The position numbers were made by a program, and so were the translations under genes. The notes beneath the pieces are model-generated. The model saw nothing but the letters and a program-made list of their open reading frames with translations. It ran no database searches and was not told the origin of the DNA. DNA of 64,000 nucleotides from Microbacterium sp. TPD7012. GTDB taxonomy: Bacteria; Actinomycetota; Actinomycetes; Actinomycetales; Microbacteriaceae. The stretch lies in contig NZ_QDFV01000005.1 in NCBI RefSeq assembly GCF_003075395.1, forward strand, positions 1 through 64,000, written 5' to 3'. Of the stretch, positions 35,031-44,084 are shown piece by piece. How positions within the stretch are numbered: position 1 is the stretch's first letter; every line of letters starts with the position of its first letter.

Positions 35031-35939
35031 TCAGGCGATGACGCGCTCCGGCCGCGCGTAGACGTTCATCGAGCTCCCCCGCACGAACCCCGCGAGAGTG
35101 AGCCCCGACGCGGCCGCGAGCTCGACGGCGAGCGATGACGGCGCGGACACGGCGGAGAGGATCGGGATGCCGGCCATCACGGCCTTCTGAACCAGCTCGA
35201 AACTCGCCCGCCCCGACACCTGCAGCACGGCTCCGCTCAGCGGCAGGCGGTCGTCGAGGGCGGCCCAGCCGATCACCTTGTCGACGGCGTTGTGCCTGCC
35301 GACGTCCTCCCGCAGCACCAGCAGCTCGCCGGTCACGGCGTCGAAGAGCGCCGCGGCGTGGAGGCCGCCGGTCTTCTCGAACACCGCCTGGCCGGCGCGC
35401 AGCCTGTCGGGGAGTGCGAGCAGCAGCGCGGCATCCACGGTCACGGCATCCGCTGCCACATCGAAACGCGAGGTCTTCTCGATCGCCTCGATCGACGCGG
35501 CACCGCAGACTCCGCAGGAGCTCGTCGTGTAGAAATTGCGGGCGATGTCGGTCAGCAGCGGCTCGAGACCTGGGCGCAGGGTGACGTCGAGCACGTTGTA
35601 CGTGTTGCCCGAGGCGAGGACGGATGCCGGCGGCTCGGAGCCGATCGTCAACAACGGGGCGACGGTGCCGGGCGCCCCGCCGCCTGTGCCCGGACCACCG
35701 CAGTGGATCGCGGAGAGGAAGTCGCCACCGGCCCCGATCACGCCCTCCGACACGAGGAACCCGGCCGCGAGCTCGACATCGTGGCCGGGGGTGCGCATCG
35801 TCACGGTCAGCGGGGCTCCCGCGACGCGGATCTCGAGCGGCTCCTCCACCGCGAGGGTGTCGGCGCGGCGGCGGACCGTGACCTCGTCATCGACGACCGC
35901 GATGCGGGTGACCGGTGAGCGGGCGGTGAGGCGGCCCAC
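35031..35939 (-). CDS. fdhD: Formate dehydrogenase accessory sulfurtransferase
   Basis: A 302-residue protein that transfers sulfur to the molybdenum cofactor of formate dehydrogenase-type enzymes. The redox-active cysteines are C142 and C145 in [39 protein letters not shown] and [17 protein letters not shown] are further family motifs. It starts at a GTG one base after the stop of the oxidoreductase gene, so both are co-transcribed and it probably matures that enzyme. Confidence 0.94.
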   Translation of the reverse strand: MGRLTARSPVTRIAVVDDEVTVRRRADTLAVEEPLEIRVAGAPLTVTMRTPGHDVELAAGFLVSEGVIGAGGDFLSAIHCGGPGTGGGAPGTVAPLLTIGSEPPASVLASGNTYNVLDVTLRPGLEPLLTDIARNFYTTSSCGVCGAASIEAIEKTSRFDVAADAVTVDAALLLALPDRLRAGQAVFEKTGGLHAAALFDAVTGELLVLREDVGRHNAVDKVIGWAALDDRLPLSGAVLQVSGRASFELVQKAVMAGIPILSAVSAPSSLAVELAAASGLTLAGFVRGSSMNVYARPERVIA

Positions 35940-35940
35940 G

Positions 35941-38367
35941 TCAGCCGCCCGACACGGTGGCGCGGTGCTCGAGACGCACGATCACGGCCTTCGAGGTCGG
36001 CGTGCCGCTGACGTCGGCGACGGAGTCGAGGGGCACGAGCACGTTCGTCTCCGGATAGTAGGCCGCCGCGTTGCCGCGCGGCGTGGAGTACGGCACGACG
36101 CGGAACTCCTCGGCGCGACGTTCCTCGATGGAGCCGTCGGCGCGCGTCCACTCCGAGACCAGGTCGACGATCTCCCCCTCGGCGAATCCGAGCTCGGTGA
36201 TGTCCTCCGCGTGGACGAGCACCACCCGGCGTCCGCCGTGGATGCCGCGGTAGCGGTCGTCCTTGCCGTAGATCGTCGTGTTGTACTGATCGTGCGAGCG
36301 CAGAGTCTGCAGCAGGAGGCGGCCCGGCGGGATCACCGGGAACTCGAGGGGGTTGGCCGTGAACCGGGCCTTGCCGTCCACCGTCGCGAATCGGCGCTCG
36401 TCGCGGGGCCCGTTCGGGAGGAAGAAGGTGCGCCCCTTCTCGATGCGCGTCTCGAAGTCGTCGAACCCCGGGATCACGCGCTCGATGTGGGAGCGGATGA
36501 GCGCGTAGTCGGCCTCGAGGGCTTCCCAGTCGGCTCGCGGCACGTTCCCCGTCGAAACCGGCGAGCGCCGCTCGCCCTCGATCTCACCGTGCTCGGGGAG
36601 GCCTCGCTCAGGGTCGCCGTCGTGAGATACGGGCGCCTGCGCGGGTGACGCTCCCTCGTCGAAGAGGTGCGCGCAGAGCCGGGCGACGATCGCGACCTCG
36701 CTGAGGAGATCGTCGGCAGGAGGCGCCAGACGGCCGCGGGACGCGTGGACGGCGCCCATCGAGTCCTCGACCGTGACCCGCTGCTCGGAACCGCCGCGGC
36801 GGTCGCGGTCGGTGCGCCCGAGCGTCGGCAGGATGATGGCGCGACGGCCGGTCACGACGTGCGAGCGGTTGAGCTTGGTCGAGACGTGCACCGTGAGGCC
36901 GACCCGAGCCATCGCCGCCTCGACGACCGCCGTGTCGGGGGTGGCCGAGACGAAGTTGCCGCCCATGCCCATGAAGACGCGTACCCGGCCGGCACGCATC
37001 GCGCGGATCGCCTCGACGGTGTCGAAGCCGTGTTCCCGAGGTGCCGTGAAGGCGAACTCTCGATCGAGCGCTGCGAGAAACGCCTCGGACGGCTTCTCGT
37101 AGATGCCCACCGTGCGATCGCCCTGCACGTTCGAGTGCCCGCGCACGGGGCAGACTCCGGCGCCCGGGCGGCCGATGCTGCCCTGCAGCAGGAGCACGTT
37201 GACGACGTCACGCAGGGTCGGAACCGAGTGCTTGTGCTGCGTGAGGCCCATCGCCCAGCAGACGATCGTCGCCTTCGAGGTGCGCACCTCCTCGGCGATC
37301 TCGCGCAGCACCTCTTCGGTCATGCCGGTCGCCTCGGTCAGCGACGCCCAGTCGGCGCGGGCCATCGCGTCGCGGTACGCGTCGATCCCGCTGGTGTGCG
37401 CGTCGATGAAGGCGTGGTCGAGCACGCCGCCGTCGCGTTCCTCGACCTCGAGCAGGTGTTTCCCTATGGCCTGGAACAGCGCCTGGTCACCGCCGGAGCG
37501 GATCTGCACGAACCGGTCGGCGATCTTCGTGCCGCCGAAGGCCACGCCTCGCGGGGTCTGCGGGTTCTCGAAGCGCATCAGACCAGCCTCGGGCAGCGGA
37601 TTCACCGCGATCACCCGGGCGCCGCGCTGCTTGGCCTTCTCGAGTGCCGACAGCATCCGCGGATGATTCGTGCCGGGGTTCTGCCCTGCGACGATGAGCA
37701 GGTCGGCGTCGTGCACGTCCTCGATAGAGACTGTGCCCTTGCCGATGCCGATGGTCTCGGTGAGCGCGGATCCGCTGGACTCGTGGCACATGTTCGAGCA
37801 GTCCGGCAGGTTGTTGGTGCCGACGCCGCGCACGAGCAGCTGGTAGAGGAACGCGGCCTCGTTCGACGTGCGACCGGAGGTGTAGAAGACGGTCTCGTCA
37901 GGGTCGTCGACCGCGGCGATCTCGTCGGAGATGGCCCGCAGCGCGTCGTCCCACGTCAGCGGCCGGTAGTGGGTCGCGCCCTCGTCGAGGATCATCGGAT
38001 GCGTCAGTCGCCCCTGCTGACCGAGCCACCAGTCGTCATGGCGGCGGAGCTCTTCGAGCGAGTGCTCCTGGAAGAACGCGGGGCCTACGGTGCGGAGAGT
38101 CGCCTCCTCGGCGACCGCCTTGGCCCCGTTCTCGCAGAACTCCGCGACGTGGCGCTTGTCCTCCTCCGGCCAGGCGCAGCCGGGGCAGTCGAACCCGTCC
38201 TTCTGGTTGACCCGCGCGAGCGTCTGCACCGAGCGCACGATGCCCATCTGATCGTTCGCGATCTGCAGCGCATGCAACACAGCGGGCACTCCCACAGCGA
38301 CCTTCTTGGGCTCGGAGACCCGAACGCGAGCCTCATCGATGTCGGTCTTCGGTGCCTTCGTCGCCAT
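35941..38367 (-). CDS. FdhF/YdeP family molybdopterin oxidoreductase
   Basis: An 808-residue cytoplasmic enzyme of the formate dehydrogenase alpha-subunit-like group. Cys61 and Cys64 in DCPGCAWP replace the full four-Cys cluster motif of classical enzymes. [26 protein letters not shown] (the position of the active-site Cys/Sec region) and [13 protein letters not shown] bind the cofactor. The C-terminal molybdopterin dinucleotide-binding domain ends in [19 protein letters not shown]. Whether it oxidises formate is unproven for this family; some members are linked with acid resistance. fdhD follows by one base. Confidence 0.9.
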   Translation of the reverse strand: MATKAPKTDIDEARVRVSEPKKVAVGVPAVLHALQIANDQMGIVRSVQTLARVNQKDGFDCPGCAWPEEDKRHVAEFCENGAKAVAEEATLRTVGPAFFQEHSLEELRRHDDWWLGQQGRLTHPMILDEGATHYRPLTWDDALRAISDEIAAVDDPDETVFYTSGRTSNEAAFLYQLLVRGVGTNNLPDCSNMCHESSGSALTETIGIGKGTVSIEDVHDADLLIVAGQNPGTNHPRMLSALEKAKQRGARVIAVNPLPEAGLMRFENPQTPRGVAFGGTKIADRFVQIRSGGDQALFQAIGKHLLEVEERDGGVLDHAFIDAHTSGIDAYRDAMARADWASLTEATGMTEEVLREIAEEVRTSKATIVCWAMGLTQHKHSVPTLRDVVNVLLLQGSIGRPGAGVCPVRGHSNVQGDRTVGIYEKPSEAFLAALDREFAFTAPREHGFDTVEAIRAMRAGRVRVFMGMGGNFVSATPDTAVVEAAMARVGLTVHVSTKLNRSHVVTGRRAIILPTLGRTDRDRRGGSEQRVTVEDSMGAVHASRGRLAPPADDLLSEVAIVARLCAHLFDEGASPAQAPVSHDGDPERGLPEHGEIEGERRSPVSTGNVPRADWEALEADYALIRSHIERVIPGFDDFETRIEKGRTFFLPNGPRDERRFATVDGKARFTANPLEFPVIPPGRLLLQTLRSHDQYNTTIYGKDDRYRGIHGGRRVVLVHAEDITELGFAEGEIVDLVSEWTRADGSIEERRAEEFRVVPYSTPRGNAAAYYPETNVLVPLDSVADVSGTPTSKAVIVRLEHRATVSGG

Positions 38368-38423
38368 GCCGCCATGTTAGGTCAGCATCCTCGGATCGGG
38401 GCTCGAGCCCGCGGCATCCGCCC

Positions 38424-39173
38424 TCAGACCCCGACGATGCGCGGGGGCGGCGGCGGGGCCAGCTGCCGACGCGGCACGCCGTGGGCCTCGCGGTGCAGGC
38501 GCTCCATGCGGGTGTCGAGCTCGGCGGCGGCCGCCGCGGCATCCGTCAGGCTGTCGACGAGGTGCGACGGGACCTGGTTCGAGAACTTGTAGTAGATCTT
38601 GTGCTCGAGGCTGGCCCAGAAGTCCATCGCGATGGTGCGGAACTGCACCTCGACCGGCACCGACAACGCCCCGGTCGACAGGAACACCGGGACCTCGATG
38701 ATCGCGTGCAGGCTCTTGTAACCGTTCTCCTTCGGCTGCGCGATGTAGTCCTTCACCACGCGGACGGTGACGTCGTCCTGCTGGGTGAGGAGGTCGAAGA
38801 GCTGGTAGACGTCGGCTACGAAGCTGCAGGTGACGCGCACACCCGCGATGTCGGTGATCTCGGCGCGGATGCGGTCGAAGTCGGGCTCGTCGATGCCCTT
38901 GCGAGCGATCTTCTCGACGATGCTGTCCGGGGTCTTCAGCCGGCTCTTCACGTGCTCGATCGGGTTGTACGCGTGGTCGTGCGTGAACTCGTCGCGCAGG
39001 ATCGAGATCTTCGTCTCCACCTCGCGCATCCCGAACTCGTACTCGCGCAGGAAACGCTGGAACTCGTCACGCAGCTCGCGTGTCTTGCGGATGGAGTCTT
39101 CGGTGACCTGAAGGGTCGTCATGTCCTCGACGTTACGGGTTCGTGATCGGAAACCGCTGTGGATCGACGTCAT
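38424..39173 (-). CDS. RelQ/YjbM-type small alarmone synthetase
   Basis: A 249-residue (p)ppGpp synthetase with only a RelA/SpoT synthetase domain. DIAGVRVTCSFVADVYQLFD, ENGYKSLHAIIEVPVFL and VEVQFRTIAMDFWASLEHKI are the catalytic and nucleotide-binding motifs; no hydrolase or TGS domain is present. The C-terminus is Pro-rich. The ATG at 39171-39173 has GGAGGG at a good distance; an ATG at 39120-39122 would give 232 residues. It is monocistronic. Confidence 0.88.
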   Translation of the reverse strand: MTSIHSGFRSRTRNVEDMTTLQVTEDSIRKTRELRDEFQRFLREYEFGMREVETKISILRDEFTHDHAYNPIEHVKSRLKTPDSIVEKIARKGIDEPDFDRIRAEITDIAGVRVTCSFVADVYQLFDLLTQQDDVTVRVVKDYIAQPKENGYKSLHAIIEVPVFLSTGALSVPVEVQFRTIAMDFWASLEHKIYYKFSNQVPSHLVDSLTDAAAAAAELDTRMERLHREAHGVPRRQLAPPPPPRIVGV

Positions 39174-39194
39174 GTCGCCCTCCGAAGAGACGAC

Positions 39195-39223
39195 AGCGTG
39201 AGCGCCTCGCCGGCGCTTACGCT
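39195..39223. promoter_or_regulatory. Inverted repeat in relQ/small-ORF divergent region
   Basis: AGCGTGAGCGC (39195-39205) and GCGCTTACGCT (39213-39223) are complementary at 10 of 11 positions around 7 bp. The right arm contains TACGCT (39218-39223), a possible -10 for the rightward small ORFs, and the repeat lies 22 bp before the relQ start. It could be an operator or a small hairpin; no regulator is assigned. Confidence 0.45.
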
Positions 39224-39276
39224 GTGGCAACCCCGCCCGCTGCACAGTGAGAGCTGCAGCACGGAAGGGGCATCCA

Positions 39277-39447
39277 TTGGCACCTGCATCCCCCGGTTCC
39301 CGACACCGGATCGCGCGGAGCACACCGCCCGGCGAGTCGACGGCACCCGTCGGCGCGTACGCGGCCTACCTGGCCTGGCGCTCCCTGAACGAGCCCCGGC
39401 AGCCGCAGCCCTCCGAGCGTCCTGCCGTGTCGGAGCGCACCTCATGA
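39277..39447 (+). CDS. Small hypothetical protein
   Basis: A 56-residue ORF starting at a TTG with GGAAGGGG upstream. It is rich in Pro, Ser and Arg and has no recognised domain. Its stop overlaps (ATGA) the start of a small membrane protein, which is the best argument that it is translated. An ATG-less extension upstream is possible. Low confidence. Confidence 0.35.
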   Translation: MAPASPGSRHRIARSTPPGESTAPVGAYAAYLAWRSLNEPRQPQPSERPAVSERTS

Positions 39448-39668
39448 TCGGCGACCTCTCGGCCCTCCTCGCCGGATTCGGGGTGCTCGTGGCCACCGAG
39501 TTGGTCCTGTCGACGATTCTGGCGTTCTGCATGATCGCCTTCCTCTGCGCTCTCTTCGCCGTCATCCTGGCGACTCTCGCAGTCCGATGGTTCGTGGGTC
39601 TGTTCCGCGTCCGCGGAACGGCGGACGGGTCGCCCCCGTCAGGGAACGACCCGTCTGTCATGCGCTGA
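39444..39668 (+). CDS. Small membrane protein
   Basis: A 74-residue protein with two predicted transmembrane segments (about residues 4-20 and 22-48: LSTILAFCMIAFLCALFAVI) and a polar C-terminal tail. No family recognised. The ATG overlaps the stop of the preceding small ORF. Its 3' end overlaps by 11 bases the end of the convergent ABC permease gene. Confidence 0.5.
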   Translation: MIGDLSALLAGFGVLVATELVLSTILAFCMIAFLCALFAVILATLAVRWFVGLFRVRGTADGSPPSGNDPSVMR

Positions 39669-40848
39669 GCGCGGCGGTCGGTGAGGTCCGAGCGGCGCGG
39701 ATGGCGGGTATGGATCCCGCGACCGCTCCGACGAACATCGTGACGACGACGCCGGCGACGAGCACCAGGGGAGGGATGGACACGAGCCACCCGTTGCCCG
39801 TCGCGACGATCCAGGTGATCAGCCACCCGATGAGCGAGCCTCCGAGCCCGCCGAGCGAGGCGAGCAGAACGGCTTCCACGAGGAACTGCGATCGGATGTG
39901 CCCGCGGGTCGCTCCGATCGCTCGCCGGAGGCCGATCTCGCGGCGGCGCTCGAGGACCGTGATCACCATGGTGTTCGCGACGCCGATACCGCCGACCAGA
40001 AGAGCGATGGAGCCGACGCCCACCAGGAGTCCGGTGAAGGCCTGATCGATCGTGTTCTTCGCGGCGAGCGCATCGGACGGGCGACTGACCTTGACCTCGT
40101 TGGGCGCCTCCGGATCGACCGTGCGTGGGAGGAGCTCGCGCGCCTCGTCCACCGCGTCGTCCGCAGAGCGCTCATAGATGGTCGTCGGCGAGCCGTCGAA
40201 TCCGAAGAGCTCCTCGGCGATGCCTGCGCCGATCAGGGCGGCGGTGTCGAGCTCGGGCGCGAGCGGCGCCCGCTCGAGGATCCCGACGACGGTGAAGTAC
40301 CGTCCGCCCAGCCAGACCTGGCTCCCGACCGTGGTGATGCCGAGCCTCTCGGCCGCCTTGAACCCGAGCACGACCGTCGGGAGCTTGTCCGTCACCTCGT
40401 TCATCCACGCGCCCGCCTGCAGGTCGGAGCCGGTCGCCTCGAGCAGATCGTCGCCGGCGGCAGCGACCGTCAGCCCTCCGGTCTCACCCTTGTCGATCGA
40501 TGCGCTCCGATAGACATGCACGTCTTTGAGTGTCGATATCCAGGTCGCCGTCTCGACACCGGGAAGGTTCCGTACGCGGATGATCGCGTCTGCGGGGAGC
40601 TTGGTGTCTCCCCCGAAGACGTCGCTGCCTGCCGTGACCGTCAGGAGGTTGGTCCCCAGCGAGGCCAGGCGCTGCTTCACGAGCGCCTCGCTCGACGTGG
40701 AGATCCCGATCACGGCGATCATCGCGGCGATGCCGATCGCGATGCCCAGCGCCGACAGGACCGCCCGCAGCGGGTGCGCGCGAAGGCCGTGGAAGCCGAG
40801 TCCGAGCAGGTCGGATGTGCGCAGTCTCGCCTGCAGCCGCACGTTCAT
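39658..40848 (-). CDS. MacB/FtsX-type ABC transporter permease
   Basis: A 396-residue permease with one N-terminal helix ([20 protein letters not shown]), a large extracellular MacB-like periplasmic core domain (about residues 45-255), and three C-terminal helices. [20 protein letters not shown] is the conserved FtsX-domain loop. It is the last gene of a four-gene operon (lipoprotein, membrane-fusion-like protein, ATPase, permease). It overlaps the ATPase gene as ATGA. This class moves substrates from the outer membrane face or works mechanically on envelope proteins rather than importing. Confidence 0.9.
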   Translation of the reverse strand: MNVRLQARLRTSDLLGLGFHGLRAHPLRAVLSALGIAIGIAAMIAVIGISTSSEALVKQRLASLGTNLLTVTAGSDVFGGDTKLPADAIIRVRNLPGVETATWISTLKDVHVYRSASIDKGETGGLTVAAAGDDLLEATGSDLQAGAWMNEVTDKLPTVVLGFKAAERLGITTVGSQVWLGGRYFTVVGILERAPLAPELDTAALIGAGIAEELFGFDGSPTTIYERSADDAVDEARELLPRTVDPEAPNEVKVSRPSDALAAKNTIDQAFTGLLVGVGSIALLVGGIGVANTMVITVLERRREIGLRRAIGATRGHIRSQFLVEAVLLASLGGLGGSLIGWLITWIVATGNGWLVSIPPLVLVAGVVVTMFVGAVAGSIPAIRAARTSPTAALSA

Positions 40849-41570
40849 GCCGTCACCTCCAGACTGGGTGCCGACGAGACCGCGACGTCGGACGGACGCC
40901 CCGTGTCTGCGACGATCTGGCCGTCGCGGATGCGGATCTGCCGCGGCATCCGATCGGCGAGCTCCTGGTCGTGAGTGATGACCACGACCGTGGTGCCCGC
41001 CCGGTTGAGCTCCTTCAGGATCTCGACGACGGCGGCGCCCGACGTGCTGTCGAGGCTTCCCGTGGGTTCATCGGCGAGCAGCAGGGCGGGCTCACCCACG
41101 ACGGCACGGGCGATCGCGACACGCTGTCGCTCCCCGCCCGAGAGCTGTCGCGGCTGATGGCGCAGCCGATGCCCCAGCCCCACGCGCTCGAGCGCGACCG
41201 CCGCGCGCTTGCGACGCGCCGCCGTCGGCGTACCGGTGTAGAGCAGCCCGGTCGCGACGTTGTCGAGAGCGGTGACGCCGTCGGAGAGATGGAACTGCTG
41301 GAACACGAAGCCGATGGTGTGGGCTCGCAGAGCGGAGAGCTGCGAGTCGCCCAGCTCGGCGACGTCGTACCCTGCGATCCGGGTGAGACCCGAGCTCGCT
41401 CGATCGAGCGTGCCCATGAGGTTCAGGAGCGTCGATTTCCCCGAGCCGCTCGGGCCCACGATCGCCACCATCTCGCCCCGGTCGATGCGAAGATCCACCC
41501 CGCGGAGGGCGAGGGTCGGGGGCGACCCGTAGGAACGGGTCACCCCCGAGAGCTCGATCACGGCGCTCAT
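40845..41570 (-). CDS. MacB/LolD-type ABC transporter ATP-binding protein
   Basis: A 241-residue ATPase: Walker [19 protein letters not shown] (about 37-54), Q-loop FVFQQFHL, signature [16 protein letters not shown], and Walker [22 protein letters not shown] and the pattern as a whole match the LolD/MacB branch. It is coupled by ATGA to the membrane-fusion-like gene upstream and to the permease downstream. Confidence 0.93.
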   Translation of the reverse strand: MSAVIELSGVTRSYGSPPTLALRGVDLRIDRGEMVAIVGPSGSGKSTLLNLMGTLDRASSGLTRIAGYDVAELGDSQLSALRAHTIGFVFQQFHLSDGVTALDNVATGLLYTGTPTAARRKRAAVALERVGLGHRLRHQPRQLSGGERQRVAIARAVVGEPALLLADEPTGSLDSTSGAAVVEILKELNRAGTTVVVITHDQELADRMPRQIRIRDGQIVADTGRPSDVAVSSAPSLEVTA

Positions 41571-42748
41571 CTCGCCACCGCCACGACGTCGCCTTCGGCG
41601 AGGTCGCCTCCGACGACCTCCACCATCCCGTCCGCGAACTTGCCGAGCTCGATCATGACGAGCTCGGTCTTCTTGTTCACGACGCGCTCGACCGCCGACC
41701 CTCCACCCGGCTGCGCGAGCAGGGCGGTCACGGGGACCAGCAGCACGTCCTCGGCGATGACATGGACCAGCGTCACACTCACGCTGACCGTGTCGAAGGC
41801 CGCCGCGACCGTCGGGTCGTCGAGCACGATCGTGATCGGCAGCTTCAGCGTCTTGCCGCCGTTGTCGTTGTCCCGTTCGACGGGCGCGCCCACGGCGGTG
41901 ACCGTGCCGGGTGCGACGGTGCCATCGGGCAGTCGCACATCGACCTTGGCGCCCACCGGCGCGTTCGCCGCCAGGTTCGGGTCGATGTCGACGGCCGCCT
42001 CCTTGGTGCTGTCGGAGACCTTCAGCACCGCTCCGCCCGCCGGGCTGCCGACCTTCGCGACGGCATCCTGAACCCGCACCTCTCCGGGAGCGAAGACGAT
42101 CCGTCCCATCTCGATGCGGCCCGTCTCCTCGAGACCGAGGGCTTTCTGCCACTCCTTGATCGCTTCGATCGTCGCCCACCGGAACTCATCGTCCGGCTCG
42201 CCGTCGAAGAAGCCGAGGGCCTGGAGGTTGGCCTCGAGCTGTCGGACGTCCTCGCCGTCGGCCATGCCCTCGGCGAACTCGCGCCACACGGGCAGCACCC
42301 CGAACATCAGGATGACCGGGGTGTCGTCCACACGGAAGAGCTCGTAGCCGCGGCCGACGACGGTACCCGGTGCGGGCACGCCCGTGACGGTGCCGGCGAG
42401 CGGAGACCCGAGGTCGCGGACGTTCTTGAACTCGAGCTTGCCCGTCACCCGGACCTGCTCGGTCAGATTCCCGCGGGCCACCTCCGTGGTCTCGGCGGGC
42501 GGCTTCTTCTGCTCGTCGTCTGCCTCGGCCGGGGGCCGGGTCAGCAGGATCGTCGCCGCGACCGCCGCCACCACGACGAATGCGGTCGCCGCGATGATCC
42601 AGCCGCGGCGACCGCGGCCCGAGGAGGAGCGCTGCTCCTCCTCGTCGCCGTCGCCGCCGTCATCTCCGCCGCCGCCGATCGCGAGAACGGTGTCCAGATC
42701 GTCGGCGTCAGGATCTCTCTTCCTCAGGATGCCGAATGAGGGCCTCAT
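41567..42748 (-). CDS. Membrane-fusion-like protein with peptidoglycan-binding-type domain
   Basis: A 393-residue protein. A cytoplasmic acidic/Ser-rich N-terminus precedes one transmembrane helix (about residues 52-72, [20 protein letters not shown]). A HlyD/MacA-like beta domain and hairpin follow ([16 protein letters not shown]). The [20 protein letters not shown] ... [10 protein letters not shown] segment resembles a PG_binding_1 repeat. The C-terminal half has barrel-sandwich and beta-barrel segments. It likely forms the extracellular adaptor of the MacB-like pump, a common actinobacterial arrangement. Confidence 0.8.
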   Translation of the reverse strand: MRPSFGILRKRDPDADDLDTVLAIGGGGDDGGDGDEEEQRSSSGRGRRGWIIAATAFVVVAAVAATILLTRPPAEADDEQKKPPAETTEVARGNLTEQVRVTGKLEFKNVRDLGSPLAGTVTGVPAPGTVVGRGYELFRVDDTPVILMFGVLPVWREFAEGMADGEDVRQLEANLQALGFFDGEPDDEFRWATIEAIKEWQKALGLEETGRIEMGRIVFAPGEVRVQDAVAKVGSPAGGAVLKVSDSTKEAAVDIDPNLAANAPVGAKVDVRLPDGTVAPGTVTAVGAPVERDNDNGGKTLKLPITIVLDDPTVAAAFDTVSVSVTLVHVIAEDVLLVPVTALLAQPGGGSAVERVVNKKTELVMIELGKFADGMVEVVGGDLAEGDVVAVAR

Positions 42749-43275
42749 CCTTCTGCTCCGGGGAAGCCCGCCTCGGTCATGCACGCGTCCATGTCGGCCG
42801 GGTCGTAGTCGCCCATGGGCATGGCAGCGACGGTTCCGGCAGGGCCCGGCTCGGGGTCGGGAAAGTCGTATCCCGCGTCGCGCATGCACTGGGCGAAGGT
42901 GAGCATCATCTCGTTCATCTCGTCGTCGGAGGGCATGTCGTCGCGGGTGGGCGGATCTCCGAGCTTCTCGTCGCAGACCTCGCGGGCGTCCTCCATCGCG
43001 GCGATGTCGGCGTCGCTCGGCGGCTCCGGAACCTCTTGTTCGACCTCGTCCCCGTCGCTGCTGGCCTTGACCATGAACTGCGACATGTCGACGCCCTCGT
43101 CCTTCATGCACTTCTCCCAGGCGAGCTGCCAGTCCTCGAACTCCTGTTCCTGACTGGCGCTGTCCAGGTCCGGAGACTCGTCTGCGGCGTCGGGCGTGGG
43201 GGCGCAGGCGGCGAGGCCGCCCACGAGCATCAGGCCTGCCAGGAAGATCAGGCCGCGGTTGCGTGTGATTCGCAT
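42745..43275 (-). CDS. Lipoprotein with repeated Cys-Met motifs
   Basis: A 176-residue lipoprotein. The signal peptide (RGLIFLAGLMLVGG) ends in the lipobox LAAC. The mature part is acidic and has four Cys-containing helices: WEKCMKDEGVD, REVCDEKLGD, FAQCMRDAGYDFPDP and MDACMTEAGFPG. These suggest two disulfides. Such small proteins often accompany MacB-like ABC genes in actinobacteria; the function is unknown. The ATG has AAAGGA upstream. It is the first gene of the operon and overlaps the adaptor gene by four bases. Confidence 0.8.
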   Translation of the reverse strand: MRITRNRGLIFLAGLMLVGGLAACAPTPDAADESPDLDSASQEQEFEDWQLAWEKCMKDEGVDMSQFMVKASSDGDEVEQEVPEPPSDADIAAMEDAREVCDEKLGDPPTRDDMPSDDEMNEMMLTFAQCMRDAGYDFPDPEPGPAGTVAAMPMGDYDPADMDACMTEAGFPGAEG

Positions 43276-43344
43276 GGGGTGTCCTTTCGGTGTTCCCTCG
43301 CGCTGAGGGGTGAGGACAGTCCACGGGGCGGCCGGTCGCACGAG

Positions 43345-43364
43345 GGTAAAGAGAACCCTTTACC
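43345..43364. promoter_or_regulatory. Inverted repeat between ABC operon and two-component system
   Basis: GGTAAAG (43345-43351) and CTTTACC (43358-43364) are perfect 7-bp arms around 6 bp. The site lies 70 bp from the lipoprotein start and 54 bp from the response-regulator start, in the divergent promoter region. It is a candidate binding site for the adjacent response regulator. Confidence 0.6.
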
Positions 43365-43417
43365 TTCCGCGAACCTGCATAGTGATTGCATGTGATCTGG
43401 AGTGAGGAGAACTCGAG

Positions 43418-44083
43418 ATGCGAGTCCTGATTGTCGAAGATGAGCGGTACCTGGCCGAGGCCGTGCACACGAAGCTGGGCCTGGAGGCGATCTCGGCGGA
43501 CATCGCCGATGACGGCGCGGCCGCGCTCGAAGCCGTCGCGCACACCGAGTACGACGTCGTGCTCCTGGACCGCGACATTCCCGTGATCCACGGCGACGAG
43601 GTGTGCCGGCGACTCGCACTCGACCCCGATCGACCGGCGATCCTGATGCTCACCGCGGCTCGCCTGCTCGACGACAAGGTCGACGGCCTCACGCTCGGAG
43701 CGGACGACTACCTCGCGAAGCCTTTCCAGTTCCCGGAGCTGATCGCTCGACTGCGCGCCCTGAGTCGGCGCCGGTTCAGCGCGCTGCCGCCGATCCTGGA
43801 GGCGGCGGATGTGCGCCTGAACCCGATCCGTCGAGAGGTGACCCGCTCCGGGAGATACGTGAACCTCACCCGCAAGGAGTTCGCCGTCCTGGAGGTGCTG
43901 ATGCGTGAGCCCGGCACGGTCGTGAGCGCCGAGAGACTGCTCGAGAAGGCCTGGGACGAGAACGCGAACCCCTTCACGAACTCGGTCAAGGTCACCATCA
44001 GCACGCTGCGCCGGAAGCTGGGCGAGCCCCGCGTCATCGAGACGCTGCCGGGTGCCGGATATGTCATCGGCCGGGCGGGCTGA
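43418..44083 (+). CDS. OmpR-family response regulator
   Basis: A 221-residue regulator. The receiver domain has acidic residues ED at 7-8, the phospho-acceptor Asp51 in VVLLDRDIP, and Lys in YLAKPFQFPEL. The C-terminal winged helix (about 125-218) contains NLTRKEFAVLEVLMREPGTV and VKVTISTLRRKLG. GTGAGGAG precedes the ATG. The histidine kinase gene follows directly. It is divergent from the MacB-like ABC operon, which it most likely controls. Confidence 0.93.
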   Translation: MRVLIVEDERYLAEAVHTKLGLEAISADIADDGAAALEAVAHTEYDVVLLDRDIPVIHGDEVCRRLALDPDRPAILMLTAARLLDDKVDGLTLGADDYLAKPFQFPELIARLRALSRRRFSALPPILEAADVRLNPIRREVTRSGRYVNLTRKEFAVLEVLMREPGTVVSAERLLEKAWDENANPFTNSVKVTISTLRRKLGEPRVIETLPGAGYVIGRAG

Positions 44084-44084
44084 C

